A stretch of 5,817 bases of DNA from Chloroflexota bacterium (GCA_025350285.1 JANXYE010000506.1:1-5817), one strand, 5' to 3'; shown: positions 1-5,817, counted from the first letter of the stretch. Program-made: numbers and translations. The notes: a model not told the origin generated them from the sequence alone.

Positions 1-1132
1 CTACGCGATGCTGATGATACTCAGCACCAGCGTGCTCGGTGTCTTCATTTCGCTTGACTTCATGCTCTTCTTCCTGTTCTGGGAACTCGAGCTTTTTCCA
101 ATGTTCTTGCTGATAGCCATCTGGGGCTCCGGCCGCAAGGAGTACTCGGCGACGAAGTTCGTGCTCTACACAATCGCTGGGTCGGCGTTCATGCTGGTCG
201 GTATCCTCGTGTTGGCTTTCGATGCCGGGACGTTTGATATCGTGCAACTCGGACAGGCGTCGTTTGGCGATACGGTCTTACCGGTTCGCTGGGTGTTCCT
301 GTTCCTCTTTATTGGCTTCGCCGTGAAGCTGCCGATTGTGCCGTTCCACACCTGGCTTCCAGACGCCCACAGCGACGCGCCGACGGCCGTCTCGGTGATG
401 CTCGCCGGCGTGCTCCTGAAGATGGGCGGCTACGGCATCATCCGCATGTGCGTGACGATTTTACCAGGGCCGGCGGATGACTTCAGCATCTGGTTTGTTG
501 CCATTGGCGCCATCAGCGTCCTCTACGGCGCGTTCATTACGTTGCGCCAGACCGACCTGAAGCGGCTCATCGCCTACTCGTCGGTAAGCCACATGGGCAT
601 CGTTCTACTCGGCATCGGCGCCCTCGGCAAGACGAGCATTATGGGCGCCAACTACCAGATGCTCGCGCACGGCGTCATCACGGGCATGCTCTTCTGTATG
701 GTGGGCCTGATGTACGAGCGCACCCACACGCGCGAGATTTCGAGGCTCGGCGGCCTCGCCCGCCAGATGCCCTTGATCACGACAGGCATGGTGTTCGCTG
801 GCTTCGCGAGCCTCGGCCTGCCAGCGCTCGGCGGTTTCATCGCCGAGGTGACCGTCTTCCTCGGCAGCTTCCAGCGCTACGAATGGGCCGTCCTGATGGC
901 GATATTCGGCGTCGTGCTCTCGGCCGGATACGTGCTCTGGACGCTCCAGCGCACGGTCTTCGGGCCGGTTCGCCACGAGTGGGACGGCCTCACGGACCAG
1001 ACGCAGTGGTGGGAACACTCGGTCGCGCTGGGCCTTGGGACGCTGGTCGTTATTCTTGGGGTCTACCCCGCCTTGATGATGGACAAAATGGGACCCGCCG
1101 TTGACCAGATTATGCAGAGGTTGAACGCATGA
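1..1132 (+). CDS. nuoM: NADH-quinone oxidoreductase subunit M (NuoM), 5' end missing
   Basis: NuoM is one of the three antiporter-like membrane subunits of respiratory complex I and moves protons while NADH is oxidised. The frame is open to the window edge (first full codon at base 2). The fragment of about 376 residues begins within the family's N-terminal third, so roughly 110-130 residues are missing. Numbering from the Met at base 8: FWELELFP (24-31) carries the TM5 glutamate E26, equivalent to E. coli E144. AVKLPIVPFHTWLPDAH (105-121) carries the channel lysine K107. K138 lies in LAGVLLKMGGYG. RQTDLKRLIAYSSVSHMG (180-197) is the conserved broken-helix region. H221 lies in MLAHG, and GGFIAE gives E280 (E. 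coli E407 position). The rest is a run of hydrophobic helices ending in the usual short polar tail. All key proton-path residues appear intact. The stop codon overlaps the nuoN start (ATGA), which indicates one operon with translational coupling. NuoL is the nearest alternative, but the motifs fit NuoM better. Confidence 0.96.
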   Translation, partial: YAMLMILSTSVLGVFISLDFMLFFLFWELELFPMFLLIAIWGSGRKEYSATKFVLYTIAGSAFMLVGILVLAFDAGTFDIVQLGQASFGDTVLPVRWVFLFLFIGFAVKLPIVPFHTWLPDAHSDAPTAVSVMLAGVLLKMGGYGIIRMCVTILPGPADDFSIWFVAIGAISVLYGAFITLRQTDLKRLIAYSSVSHMGIVLLGIGALGKTSIMGANYQMLAHGVITGMLFCMVGLMYERTHTREISRLGGLARQMPLITTGMVFAGFASLGLPALGGFIAEVTVFLGSFQRYEWAVLMAIFGVVLSAGYVLWTLQRTVFGPVRHEWDGLTDQTQWWEHSVALGLGTLVVILGVYPALMMDKMGPAVDQIMQRLNA

Positions 1133-2589
1133 ACGGCCTCGATCTCGTTGGCCCACAGCTTGCTGTCCTGGTTGCCGCCGCGATTATCCTCCTCGTGGAC
1201 GCGCTACTGCCGGACCACCGCCGCATCATGCCCTTCATCGCAATCGCCGGTCTGATCGCCTCCGCGCTTTGGACGACGAGCTGGGTCGTCCGCGACGACT
1301 ACCAGTCAGCCTTCGGCGGGACACTCTCGCTCGACCGCTATGCGGTCTTCTTCTACTACTTGTTCGCTGGAATCACGGTGACGGTCGTGCTCGCCTCTAT
1401 CGACTGGGTGAATCGCGAAGGCCGGGGCCAGGGCGAGTACTACATGCTCGTCCTGATCACCTGCTCGGGCCTCATGTTCCTCTCCGCCGCCCGGGACCTG
1501 ATCACCATCTTCGTGGCCCTCGAAATCTCTTCCATACCGCAGTACATCCTGGCCGGCTGGGGCAAGGACGCACGATCAAGCGAAGCCGGGCTGAAATACC
1601 TCATGCTCGGGGCGATTGCTTCGGCGCTGCTGCTGTACGGGATGGCGCTACTCTACGGCGTAAGCGGAAGTACGCTCCTGCCCGAGATCGCGACGTTCGT
1701 AGCGAACGAGGGCGCGGCGAACCGGTCGCTGCTGATTGTCGCCATGGTCCTGCTGATAGCGGGCTTCGGCTTCAAGATGGCCGTCGTTCCGTTCCAGATG
1801 TGGGTGCCGGACGTGTACCAGGGTGCTCCCACGCCTGTGACGGCGTTCCTCTCGGTAGGTTCGAAAGCGGCCGCATTCGCGGTCGTCCTGCGCATCTTCT
1901 TCGAGGCCTTCCGCGCTGACGTGGTGAGCGACGATTGGTCGATGATCTTCGCCGTGCTCGCGGCCGCATCGATGATCCTCGGCAACCTGATGGCCATCGT
2001 CCAGACGGACATCAAGCGGATGCTCGGGTACTCGTCTATCGCGCAGGCTGGGAATTTCATGGTCGGGCTGGCGGCGATTTCCGTCTCCGGCCACGAATTC
2101 ACTTTGGGCGCGAGCGCCGTCCTGTTGTTCCTCGCTACCTATGCGTTCACGAACCTGGGTGCGTTCGTCGCGATCATCGCTATCTCGCAGAAGATTGGGT
2201 CGGACCAGATTAAGGACTACGCCGGGCTCTGGCAGCGCTCGCCGTTCCTCGCCGCCGGGCTCGCGTTCTGCCTCGTCTCGCTCACCGGTATCCCGCCGAC
2301 CGCCGGGTTCTGGGCGAAAATGTACATCTTCAACGCCGGTATCCGGGCGGACTTGCTCTGGCTGGTGATTATCGGCGTTCTCAGCAGCCTCGTTTCGGCG
2401 TTTTACTACCTGAGTGTGGCCCGCCAGATGTTCCTGGGCGCCAGCGAGGAGACGGGCAAGCTGCGCACGAGCCCCGCCATCGGTCTCTCCCTGAGCGCCG
2501 CCGTAGTAGGCGTGCTCGTGTTCGGCATCGTCCCAATGCCCCTGATATCGGCGGCGGAACACGCGGTGACGATCTTTGCCACGAAGTAG
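1129..2589 (+). CDS. nuoN: NADH-quinone oxidoreductase subunit N (NuoN)
   Basis: NuoN is an antiporter-like proton-translocating subunit of complex I in the cytoplasmic membrane. At 486 residues it is full length (E. coli NuoN is about 485), with around 14 hydrophobic helices. ALEISSIPQYILAGW (130-144) holds the TM5 glutamate E132. GFGFKMAVVPFQMWVPDVYQ (212-231) holds channel lysine K216. APTPVTAFLSVGSKAAAF (233-250) holds K246. VQTDIKRMLGYSSIAQAG (291-308) is the conserved loop. GIPPTAGFWAKMYIF (387-401) holds K397, equivalent to E. coli K395. These match the lysines known to matter in E. coli NuoN. The ATG is chosen because it overlaps the nuoM stop and is preceded by AGAGG (1116-1120) at 8-base spacing. 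It is normally the last gene of a nuo operon, but here ybeY follows with overlap. Nothing looks truncated or odd. Confidence 0.97.
   Translation: MNGLDLVGPQLAVLVAAAIILLVDALLPDHRRIMPFIAIAGLIASALWTTSWVVRDDYQSAFGGTLSLDRYAVFFYYLFAGITVTVVLASIDWVNREGRGQGEYYMLVLITCSGLMFLSAARDLITIFVALEISSIPQYILAGWGKDARSSEAGLKYLMLGAIASALLLYGMALLYGVSGSTLLPEIATFVANEGAANRSLLIVAMVLLIAGFGFKMAVVPFQMWVPDVYQGAPTPVTAFLSVGSKAAAFAVVLRIFFEAFRADVVSDDWSMIFAVLAAASMILGNLMAIVQTDIKRMLGYSSIAQAGNFMVGLAAISVSGHEFTLGASAVLLFLATYAFTNLGAFVAIIAISQKIGSDQIKDYAGLWQRSPFLAAGLAFCLVSLTGIPPTAGFWAKMYIFNAGIRADLLWLVIIGVLSSLVSAFYYLSVARQMFLGASEETGKLRTSPAIGLSLSAAVVGVLVFGIVPMPLISAAEHAVTIFATK
2565..2569 (+). promoter_or_regulatory. Candidate ribosome binding site for ybeY, inside nuoN
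   Basis: GGTGA lies 6 bases before the TTG at 2576 and matches part of the anti-Shine-Dalgarno complement. It supports the unusual TTG start. The ybeY frame has a stop (TGA, 2567-2569) just upstream, so TTG is the first possible start. The next ones (GTG at 2657 and 2675, ATG at 2678) would remove the conserved N-terminal strand. The site lies wholly inside nuoN coding sequence, so coupling to nuoN translation is likely. Confidence 0.5.
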
Positions 2590-3061
2590 CCCCCGCGCCT
2601 ACGACGTTTCGCTCGAAGTCGCGGTCGCGGCTGCCCAGCTCGACACGTCCGCGCTCGTGCCGCTGGCCCAGCAGGTGATGGCCGGCGAGTCCGTCCCGGC
2701 GGGCACCTCGCTCTCGATCCTCGTCACGGGCGACGAGGAGGTGCGGCGGCTGAACCTGCAGTTCCTCGGCATCGATGAGCCCACGGACGTGCTTTCGTTC
2801 CCGGATAGCGACGACCAGGAATTCATCGCGGCGGCCGGTGGCGCCGCCCACCTGGGCGACATAGCGATCGCGCTTCCGACGGCCATCCGCCAGGCGGCCG
2901 AGGTCGGCCACGGTCTCGACGCGGAGGTGGCGCACCTGCTCGTGCACGGTATCCTCCACCTGCGCGGGTACGACCATATCGATAACCCGCCAGAGGAGAA
3001 GCGGATGCGGGAGCGGGAGGAGCACTACCTCGTCGAACTCGGCGTCGTGCACCACCATTGA
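2576..3061 (+). CDS. ybeY: Endoribonuclease / rRNA maturation factor YbeY
   Basis: YbeY (UPF0054) is a small zinc protein acting in the cytoplasm in 16S rRNA 3' end maturation and 70S ribosome quality control. The 161-residue product is of family length. The signature HGILHLRGYDH (124-134) supplies the three zinc-binding histidines H124, H128 and H134. The family strand TDVLSFP (70-76) and LGDIAI (93-98) are also present. The start is a TTG overlapping nuoN by 14 bases; an in-frame stop just upstream rules out anything earlier, and the YDVSLEVAV strand (9-17) is needed by the fold. Two oddities: the arginine of the E. coli YRGKD motif (R59) is replaced by leucine (L64 in FLGID), and the protein ends in three histidines. 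In many bacteria ybeY sits with phoH, dgkA or era; here it trails the nuo operon, and the overlap argues for co-transcription with it. Family assignment is firm; activity is inferred. Confidence 0.95.
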   Translation: MPRSSPRAYDVSLEVAVAAAQLDTSALVPLAQQVMAGESVPAGTSLSILVTGDEEVRRLNLQFLGIDEPTDVLSFPDSDDQEFIAAAGGAAHLGDIAIALPTAIRQAAEVGHGLDAEVAHLLVHGILHLRGYDHIDNPPEEKRMREREEHYLVELGVVHHH

Positions 3062-3080
3062 GCATCGACAGCGGGCCGGG

Positions 3081-3109
3081 TCGAACGTGCTGCACATCTG
3101 TTCTATAGT
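3081..3109 (+). promoter_or_regulatory. Candidate sigma-70-type promoter for dnaX-ybaB-recR
   Basis: The -10 candidate TATAGT (3104-3109) matches five of six bases of TATAAT and is the most AT-rich spot in the gap. Seventeen bases upstream, TCGAAC (3081-3086) is a weak -35 match (three of six to TTGACA). Transcription would begin near 3115-3118 and leave a leader of about 55 bases before the dnaX GTG. A 5-bp inverted repeat (3065-3069 / 3080-3084) touches the -35 element and could be an operator or chance. The call rests on consensus match and position only. Confidence 0.4.
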
Positions 3110-3124
3110 GGACTTGCGGCGGGA

Positions 3125-3169
3125 GCTGAATCCTCAGCCTTCGTCACTCTGAACTTCCCCCGAGGCTGG
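3125..3169 (+). promoter_or_regulatory. dnaX leader: two mutually exclusive hairpins, one covering the ribosome binding site
   Basis: GCTGA (3125-3129) can pair with TCAGC (3134-3138) around a 4-base loop. The same 3' arm, extended to TCAGCCTT (3134-3141), can instead pair with GAGGCTGG (3162-3169): six Watson-Crick pairs flanked by two G-U pairs, around a 20-base loop. The second hairpin buries GAGG (3162-3165), the ribosome binding site of dnaX. The two structures cannot coexist, so the leader could act as a translational on/off element. Short complementary runs are common by chance in GC-rich DNA, so this is tentative. Confidence 0.25.
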
Positions 3170-3170
3170 C

Positions 3171-4679
3171 GTGCTTTACGGAAAATGGCGTCCGCGTGGT
3201 TTCGACGAAGTGGCCGGGCAGGACCACATCGTGACGACGCTGCGCAACGCCCTCGCGAGCGGCCAGGTGGCCCACGCTTATCTGTTCTGCGGCCCGCGCG
3301 GCACGGGAAAAACGACGACCGCACGCATCCTGGCGAGGGCCGTCAATTGTCTGAACCTGCAGAAGGGCGAGCCCTGCAACGCTTGTGAGCCGTGCAAGGC
3401 GATCAACCGCGGCAACGCGCTCGACCTTATCGAGCTGGACGCGGCGAGCAACCGCGGGATCGACGACATCAAGGAACTACGCGACAAGATCGCCTTCGCG
3501 CCGAGCGACCTGACGCGCAAGGTCTACCTGCTCGACGAAGTGCATATGCTCACGACGCCAGCCTTTAATGCGCTCTTGAAGACGCTTGAGGAGCCTCCGC
3601 CGCACGCCATTTTCATCCTCGCGACGACCGAATCGCACGCCGTGCCAGCGACCATCATCTCGCGCTGCCAGCGCTACGACTTCCGCCGGCTCCCGAACGA
3701 CGCCCTCGTCGGACGCCTCCGGCACATCGCCGCTGAAGAAGGCTTCGCCATCCCGGAGCAGGGCTTGCTCCAGATCTCGATCCAGTCCCGAGGTGGAGCT
3801 CGCGACGCGATCACGATGCTCGAACAGGTGGTCGCCCGCTACGGCGCCGCGCCGTCCGCCGAGGAAGTGCTTGAGGCGCTGGGCCTTGTGCACGACCCGC
3901 GCAGCGAGACGTTGGCGGCGGCGATCCTGGAGGGGGAGCTCGGGAGCGCGCTCGATATCGCGCGGAGCGTCGCGGACGACGGCGTGAACATCGCGCGCTT
4001 CACAAGGGAAACGATCGATGTCCTGCGAGAAGTCTTGCCGCAGGTGCTGCGGGATGCGCCACGCGAGGATTCGCCGAACCGCGCGCTCGCCGAAGCGGTG
4101 CTCCGCGGCCGTAAGGGACCGGCGCCGATCGTCGCGGCCATCAGTGAACTGGCGAGGGCGGACTTCCGGTTGGATCCGGGGAGCCCCATCCCGTTGGAGG
4201 TTGCGTGTGCGGCGGCGATCCTCGGGCCTGTTGGGCCCGTGACGCATGCCCCGGCGCCCGTCGCGGGGGGCGTCGCCACGCGGCCGCCGGCTGCTGGTCA
4301 AACGCGAGGCGCGGCGAACTCGGGGCCACGCCCGGACGATCGAACCCTCACGACCGAGGAACGATTTCTCAAGGATCTGTACGAGCGAGCGAAGCTCGAA
4401 GACCAGAAGATTGCGGCCAAGCTGAACGGTTCTTGTGAGGTCATCAGTATCAGCGACTCGCTCGTCGAGATCGGCGTGTTTTACGAATTCCACCTCACCG
4501 CCCTTGAGAACGAAGGGCTGCCGGTGCTTCAACGCAACGCTGAGGCGATACTTGGCCGGCCGGTCGTTGTGAAGCTCAAGCTTTCTGAACGGCAACCGGG
4601 TCAGCAACGCGCCGCGCGCAGCGGGCATCTCGTCAAAACCGCGGTGGAACTCGGCGCGAAACCCGTAGATAAAGGATGA
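3171..4679 (+). CDS. dnaX: DNA polymerase III clamp-loader subunit tau/gamma (DnaX)
   Basis: DnaX is the ATPase subunit of the clamp loader that opens the beta clamp and organises the replisome. At 502 residues it lies between E. coli gamma (431) and tau (643). The AAA+ module begins at KWRPRGFDEVAGQ (5-17). Walker A is GPRGTGKT (41-48). A four-cysteine zinc module follows: C60, C69, C72, C75. Walker B is VYLLDEVH (118-125). Sensor 1 is ATTE (151-154), the SRC arginine finger is R165, and sensor 2 is GGARDAITMLEQ (208-219). A clamp-loader collar domain runs to about 350. A Pro/Ala/Gly-rich linker (about 352-392) leads to a C-terminal domain (about 395-475) that I recognise only generally from DnaX of Chloroflexota-like bacteria. 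The GTG start is preceded by GAGG at 5-base spacing; a TGA at 3150-3152 with no start codon between makes GTG the earliest possible start. No A-rich frameshift site of the E. coli type is seen, so one product is expected. Confidence 0.96.
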   Translation: MLYGKWRPRGFDEVAGQDHIVTTLRNALASGQVAHAYLFCGPRGTGKTTTARILARAVNCLNLQKGEPCNACEPCKAINRGNALDLIELDAASNRGIDDIKELRDKIAFAPSDLTRKVYLLDEVHMLTTPAFNALLKTLEEPPPHAIFILATTESHAVPATIISRCQRYDFRRLPNDALVGRLRHIAAEEGFAIPEQGLLQISIQSRGGARDAITMLEQVVARYGAAPSAEEVLEALGLVHDPRSETLAAAILEGELGSALDIARSVADDGVNIARFTRETIDVLREVLPQVLRDAPREDSPNRALAEAVLRGRKGPAPIVAAISELARADFRLDPGSPIPLEVACAAAILGPVGPVTHAPAPVAGGVATRPPAAGQTRGAANSGPRPDDRTLTTEERFLKDLYERAKLEDQKIAAKLNGSCEVISISDSLVEIGVFYEFHLTALENEGLPVLQRNAEAILGRPVVVKLKLSERQPGQQRAARSGHLVKTAVELGAKPVDKG

Positions 4680-4686
4680 TGAGCCA

Positions 4687-5085
4687 ATGGCAAAAGCAAG
4701 TGGCAGGAACCGGTACATGCGCCATGGCGGCGGCGGAGCGGGCGGAGGAGCCGGGTTGCCCGGCCTCGGCGGCGGTGGAGGGGCGGGCAACCCACTAGCG
4801 GCAGCCCAGGAGATGTTCGCGAAAGCCCAGGAGGAGTTGCAGAGCGCGATCGTCGAAGGGACCGCCGGTGGTGGCGCGGTGACCGTGACGATGTCCGGCG
4901 ACCACAAGATTAGCGGCATCAAGATCAGCCCGGAGGTCGTGGACCCGGAGGATGTCGATATGCTCCAGGACCTCATTATGGCGGCCATCGAGAACGCCGC
5001 CGAGCGGGCGAACGAGATGCAGCAGAAGTCCTTCAGCGCGATTACGGGCGGACTGAACCTGCCGCCCGGCCTCGGGCTCGGCTAA
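4687..5085 (+). CDS. ybaB: Nucleoid-associated protein, YbaB/EbfC family, with Gly-rich N-terminus
   Basis: YbaB/EbfC proteins are small dimeric DNA-binding proteins of the nucleoid, nearly always encoded between dnaX and recR as here. The core is close to the Bacillus subtilis form: AQEEL, VEGTAGGGAVTV (56-67), a strand giving KISGIKISPEVV, then VDPEDVDMLQDLIMAAI (85-101), and a C-terminal segment GGLNLPPG. The 132-residue product is longer than the usual ~100-110 because of a head with a glycine-rich stretch (about 14-34). Two starts are possible. ATG 4687 has AAAGGA (4671-4676) at 10-base spacing and lies 7 bases after dnaX. ATG 4717 (M11, MRHGGG) has AGGA (4705-4708) at 8-base spacing and resembles the MRGGMG start of B. 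subtilis. I keep the first because of its stronger site, with moderate confidence. Co-transcription with dnaX and recR is nearly certain from the spacing. Confidence 0.93.
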   Translation: MAKASGRNRYMRHGGGGAGGGAGLPGLGGGGGAGNPLAAAQEMFAKAQEELQSAIVEGTAGGGAVTVTMSGDHKISGIKISPEVVDPEDVDMLQDLIMAAIENAAERANEMQQKSFSAITGGLNLPPGLGLG

Positions 5086-5091
5086 CCTCCG

Positions 5092-5703
5092 ATGGCTGAA
5101 GGCGCCGCCGGCCCACCGGAACCGATTACGCGCCTTATCGAGGCGTTTCACCGGCTGCCAGGGATCGGTCCAAAGTCGGCCCAGCGGTTGGCCTATCACA
5201 TCCTGCGCGTTCCGGAGCACGAGGCGGAACTGCTCGCCGGGGCCATCCGCGATGTGAAGCAGCGTATCCGGATGTGCTCCATCTGCATGAATATCACCGA
5301 AAGCGACCCCTGTTCGTACTGCCTGGATGAGCGGCGTGACGGGGCGCTCATCTGTGTCGTCGAACAGGCGCTGGATATCCTCTCGATGGAGCGCACAGCG
5401 GCGTTTCGAGGAAAGTACCACGTCCTCCACGGCGTCCTGAACCCGATGGACGGCGTCGGGCCCGAGCACATTCGCCTGAAAGAGCTGCTCGCCCGCATCG
5501 GCGGCGGAAACGTGACCGAAGTCATCATGGCGACGAACCCGAGCCTGGAGGGCGAGGCGACGGCGATGTATGTGCACCGGCTGCTCGGCCCCCTGGGGGT
5601 GCGCGTCACCCGGCTGGCCCGAGGACTGCCCTCGGGCGCCGACCTCGAATACACGGATGATCTGACCCTCGCCCGCGCCTTCGAGGGCCGCCAGGAGTTT
5701 TAG
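5092..5703 (+). CDS. recR: Recombination mediator protein RecR
   Basis: RecR works with RecO (and RecF) to load RecA on single-stranded gaps during recombinational repair. The 203-residue product has the full domain order: a helix-hairpin-helix LPGIGPKSAQRLA (22-34), a C4 zinc finger (C62, C65, C74, C77), a Toprim domain starting at CVVE (88-91) with LNPMDGVGPEHI (116-127) and ATNPSLEGEATAMY (147-160), and the C-terminal LARGLPSGADLEYTDDLTLA (175-194) followed by AFEGR. All expected motifs are intact and length is normal. The ATG lies 6 bases after the ybaB stop. No purine-rich ribosome binding site is visible (the spacer is CCTCCG), so initiation probably depends on ribosomes finishing ybaB. 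A head of about 9 residues (MAEGAAGPP) precedes the usual PITRLIEAF start. It is the last gene of the unit. Confidence 0.97.
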   Translation: MAEGAAGPPEPITRLIEAFHRLPGIGPKSAQRLAYHILRVPEHEAELLAGAIRDVKQRIRMCSICMNITESDPCSYCLDERRDGALICVVEQALDILSMERTAAFRGKYHVLHGVLNPMDGVGPEHIRLKELLARIGGGNVTEVIMATNPSLEGEATAMYVHRLLGPLGVRVTRLARGLPSGADLEYTDDLTLARAFEGRQEF

Positions 5704-5763
5704 CCCTCACCCCCGACCCCTCTTCTATGAGAAGGCCTTAACAGGGTGTTGATAAAGGCCCCA
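5704..5763. repeat. Possible dispersed intergenic repeat or IS-end/MITE remnant
   Basis: The stretch starts with a C-rich tract (CCCTCACCCCCGACCCC, 5704-5720), then the two hairpins, then AACAGGGTGTTGATAAAGGC (5740-5759). Read on the minus strand the second part gives CTTTATCAACACCCTGTTA. From memory, C-rich CCCTCACCCC tracts and TCAACACCCTG strings recur in intergenic repeats and near transposon ends in Chloroflexota and other bacteria. Base composition drops after about 5724 compared with the genes. No transposase and no matching second end lie in the window, so the identity is inferred. Confidence 0.3.
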
Positions 5764-5768
5764 ATTTT
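5722..5768 (+). terminator. Candidate transcription terminator after recR (two adjacent hairpins)
   Basis: Eighteen bases after the recR stop, CTTCT (5722-5726) pairs with AGAAG (5730-5734) around a 3-base loop. Directly after, GGCCTT (5734-5739) pairs with AAGGCC (5755-5760). Inside that stem AACA (5740-5743) pairs with TGTT (5747-5750) around GGG, leaving a 4-base bulge, so the second hairpin has about 10 pairs. A short T run (5765-5768) follows after CCCAA-type sequence, so it is not a classic U-tailed terminator. Position and structure support termination; the weak T run argues for caution. Confidence 0.35.
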
Positions 5769-5817
5769 CGTCCAACTCGACAATAACGAATGACGCATCG
5801 TGATCTCTGAACCTGGC
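5764..5817. other. Low-GC non-coding tail, no gene seen
   Basis: The remaining 54 bases have more A/T than the rest of the window. There is no start codon with a ribosome binding site on the + strand and no RNA-gene fold that I recognise. On the minus strand one frame stays open from the window edge for 30 codons, to a TAG in the 5725-5727 region. It could be the 3' end of an unseen minus-strand gene, but it is too short to judge. Confidence 0.5.

Larger units (their letters stand above)
3062..3170 (+). other. Intergenic region between the nuo-ybeY and dnaX-ybaB-recR units
   Basis: This is the only non-coding gap inside the window (109 bases). I see no T-tailed terminator for the upstream unit; the best stem is TCGAC (3065-3069) with GTCGA (3080-3084) around a 10-base loop, without a T run. 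The middle carries a promoter-like pair, and the last ~50 bases can form two competing hairpins ahead of dnaX. No small ORF with a ribosome binding site stands out. Confidence 0.7.

Noticed and set aside
1648..2562. A 304-codon minus-strand open frame opposite nuoN
   Set aside because: Its composition (Arg, Glu, Asp, His rich, no hydrophobic core) is that of a mirror of a membrane-protein gene; no motif supports it.
3083..3103. GAAC...GTTC pair upstream of dnaX as a possible LexA/SOS box
   Set aside because: The half-sites are 13 bases apart, whereas the Bacillus/Actinobacteria-type box has about 4 bases between CGAAC and GTTCG. Flanking bases do not match.
3305..3311. G GGA AAA, a formal X XXY YYZ slippery heptamer in the dnaX frame, suggesting programmed -1 frameshifting
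   Set aside because: It falls on the Walker A Gly-Lys codons, which protein function constrains. A shift would give a product of about 70 residues ending near 3388 without ATPase parts, unlike the E. coli gamma form. No such signal lies near the domain III/IV border.
3477..4988. A very long (503-codon) open frame on the minus strand opposite dnaX and ybaB
   Set aside because: It is antisense to two certain genes, rich in Arg, Pro and Ala as expected for a GC-rich shadow frame, and has no recognisable domain or ribosome binding site.
5728..5817. Thirty-codon minus-strand open frame reading in from the right edge, as the 3' end of a gene
   Set aside because: An open run of this length is common by chance, the translated residues match no family I recognise, and the frame runs through the hairpin repeat region. 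Kept only as a note in the tail feature.
1..5817. CRISPR arrays, tRNA or rRNA genes, toxin-antitoxin pairs, defence or phage genes
   Set aside because: I saw no regularly spaced repeats, no RNA-gene folds, and no frames outside the six housekeeping genes with a credible start and domain.

Overview
The window carries six protein genes, all on the + strand, packed almost without gaps. All are housekeeping genes. The DNA looks high in GC (judged by eye) and the real frames prefer G/C at third positions. The last ~100 bases are visibly lower in GC. The organism is a free-living bacterium with a proton-pumping respiratory complex I. Three features suggest Chloroflexota (Dehalococcoidia or a related class): the wording of the NuoM core (LPDAHSDAPTAVSVMLAG), the DnaX N-terminus (KWRPRGFDEVAGQ) and the Bacillus-like YbaB core. 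This placement rests on remembered family resemblance and was not computed.

Layout: (1) 1-2589 is the distal end of a nuo operon. nuoM has lost its 5' end to the window edge and overlaps nuoN by 4 bases (ATGA). (2) 2576-3061 is ybeY, a zinc-dependent rRNA-processing/ribosome-quality protein. Its TTG start lies inside the nuoN 3' end, so it probably rides on the nuo transcript. (3) 3062-3170 is the only internal intergenic gap. It holds a plausible sigma-70-type promoter and a leader with two competing hairpins, one of which covers the dnaX ribosome binding site. (4) 3171-5703 is dnaX-ybaB-recR, the widely conserved replication/recombination cluster, with 6-7 base spacers. (5) 5704-5817 has no gene. 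It holds a C-rich tract and two adjacent hairpins, which may be an operon terminator, a dispersed intergenic repeat or IS-end remnant, or both.

Functionally, NuoM and NuoN are the antiporter-like proton channels of NADH dehydrogenase I. YbeY acts in 16S rRNA maturation. DnaX is the clamp-loader ATPase, YbaB/EbfC a nucleoid-associated DNA-binding protein, and RecR part of the RecFOR gap-repair pathway. I see no new biological system here. The points most worth a second look are the lower-GC repeat-like tail, the dnaX leader, the replaced arginine in YbeY and the Gly-rich head of the YbaB protein.
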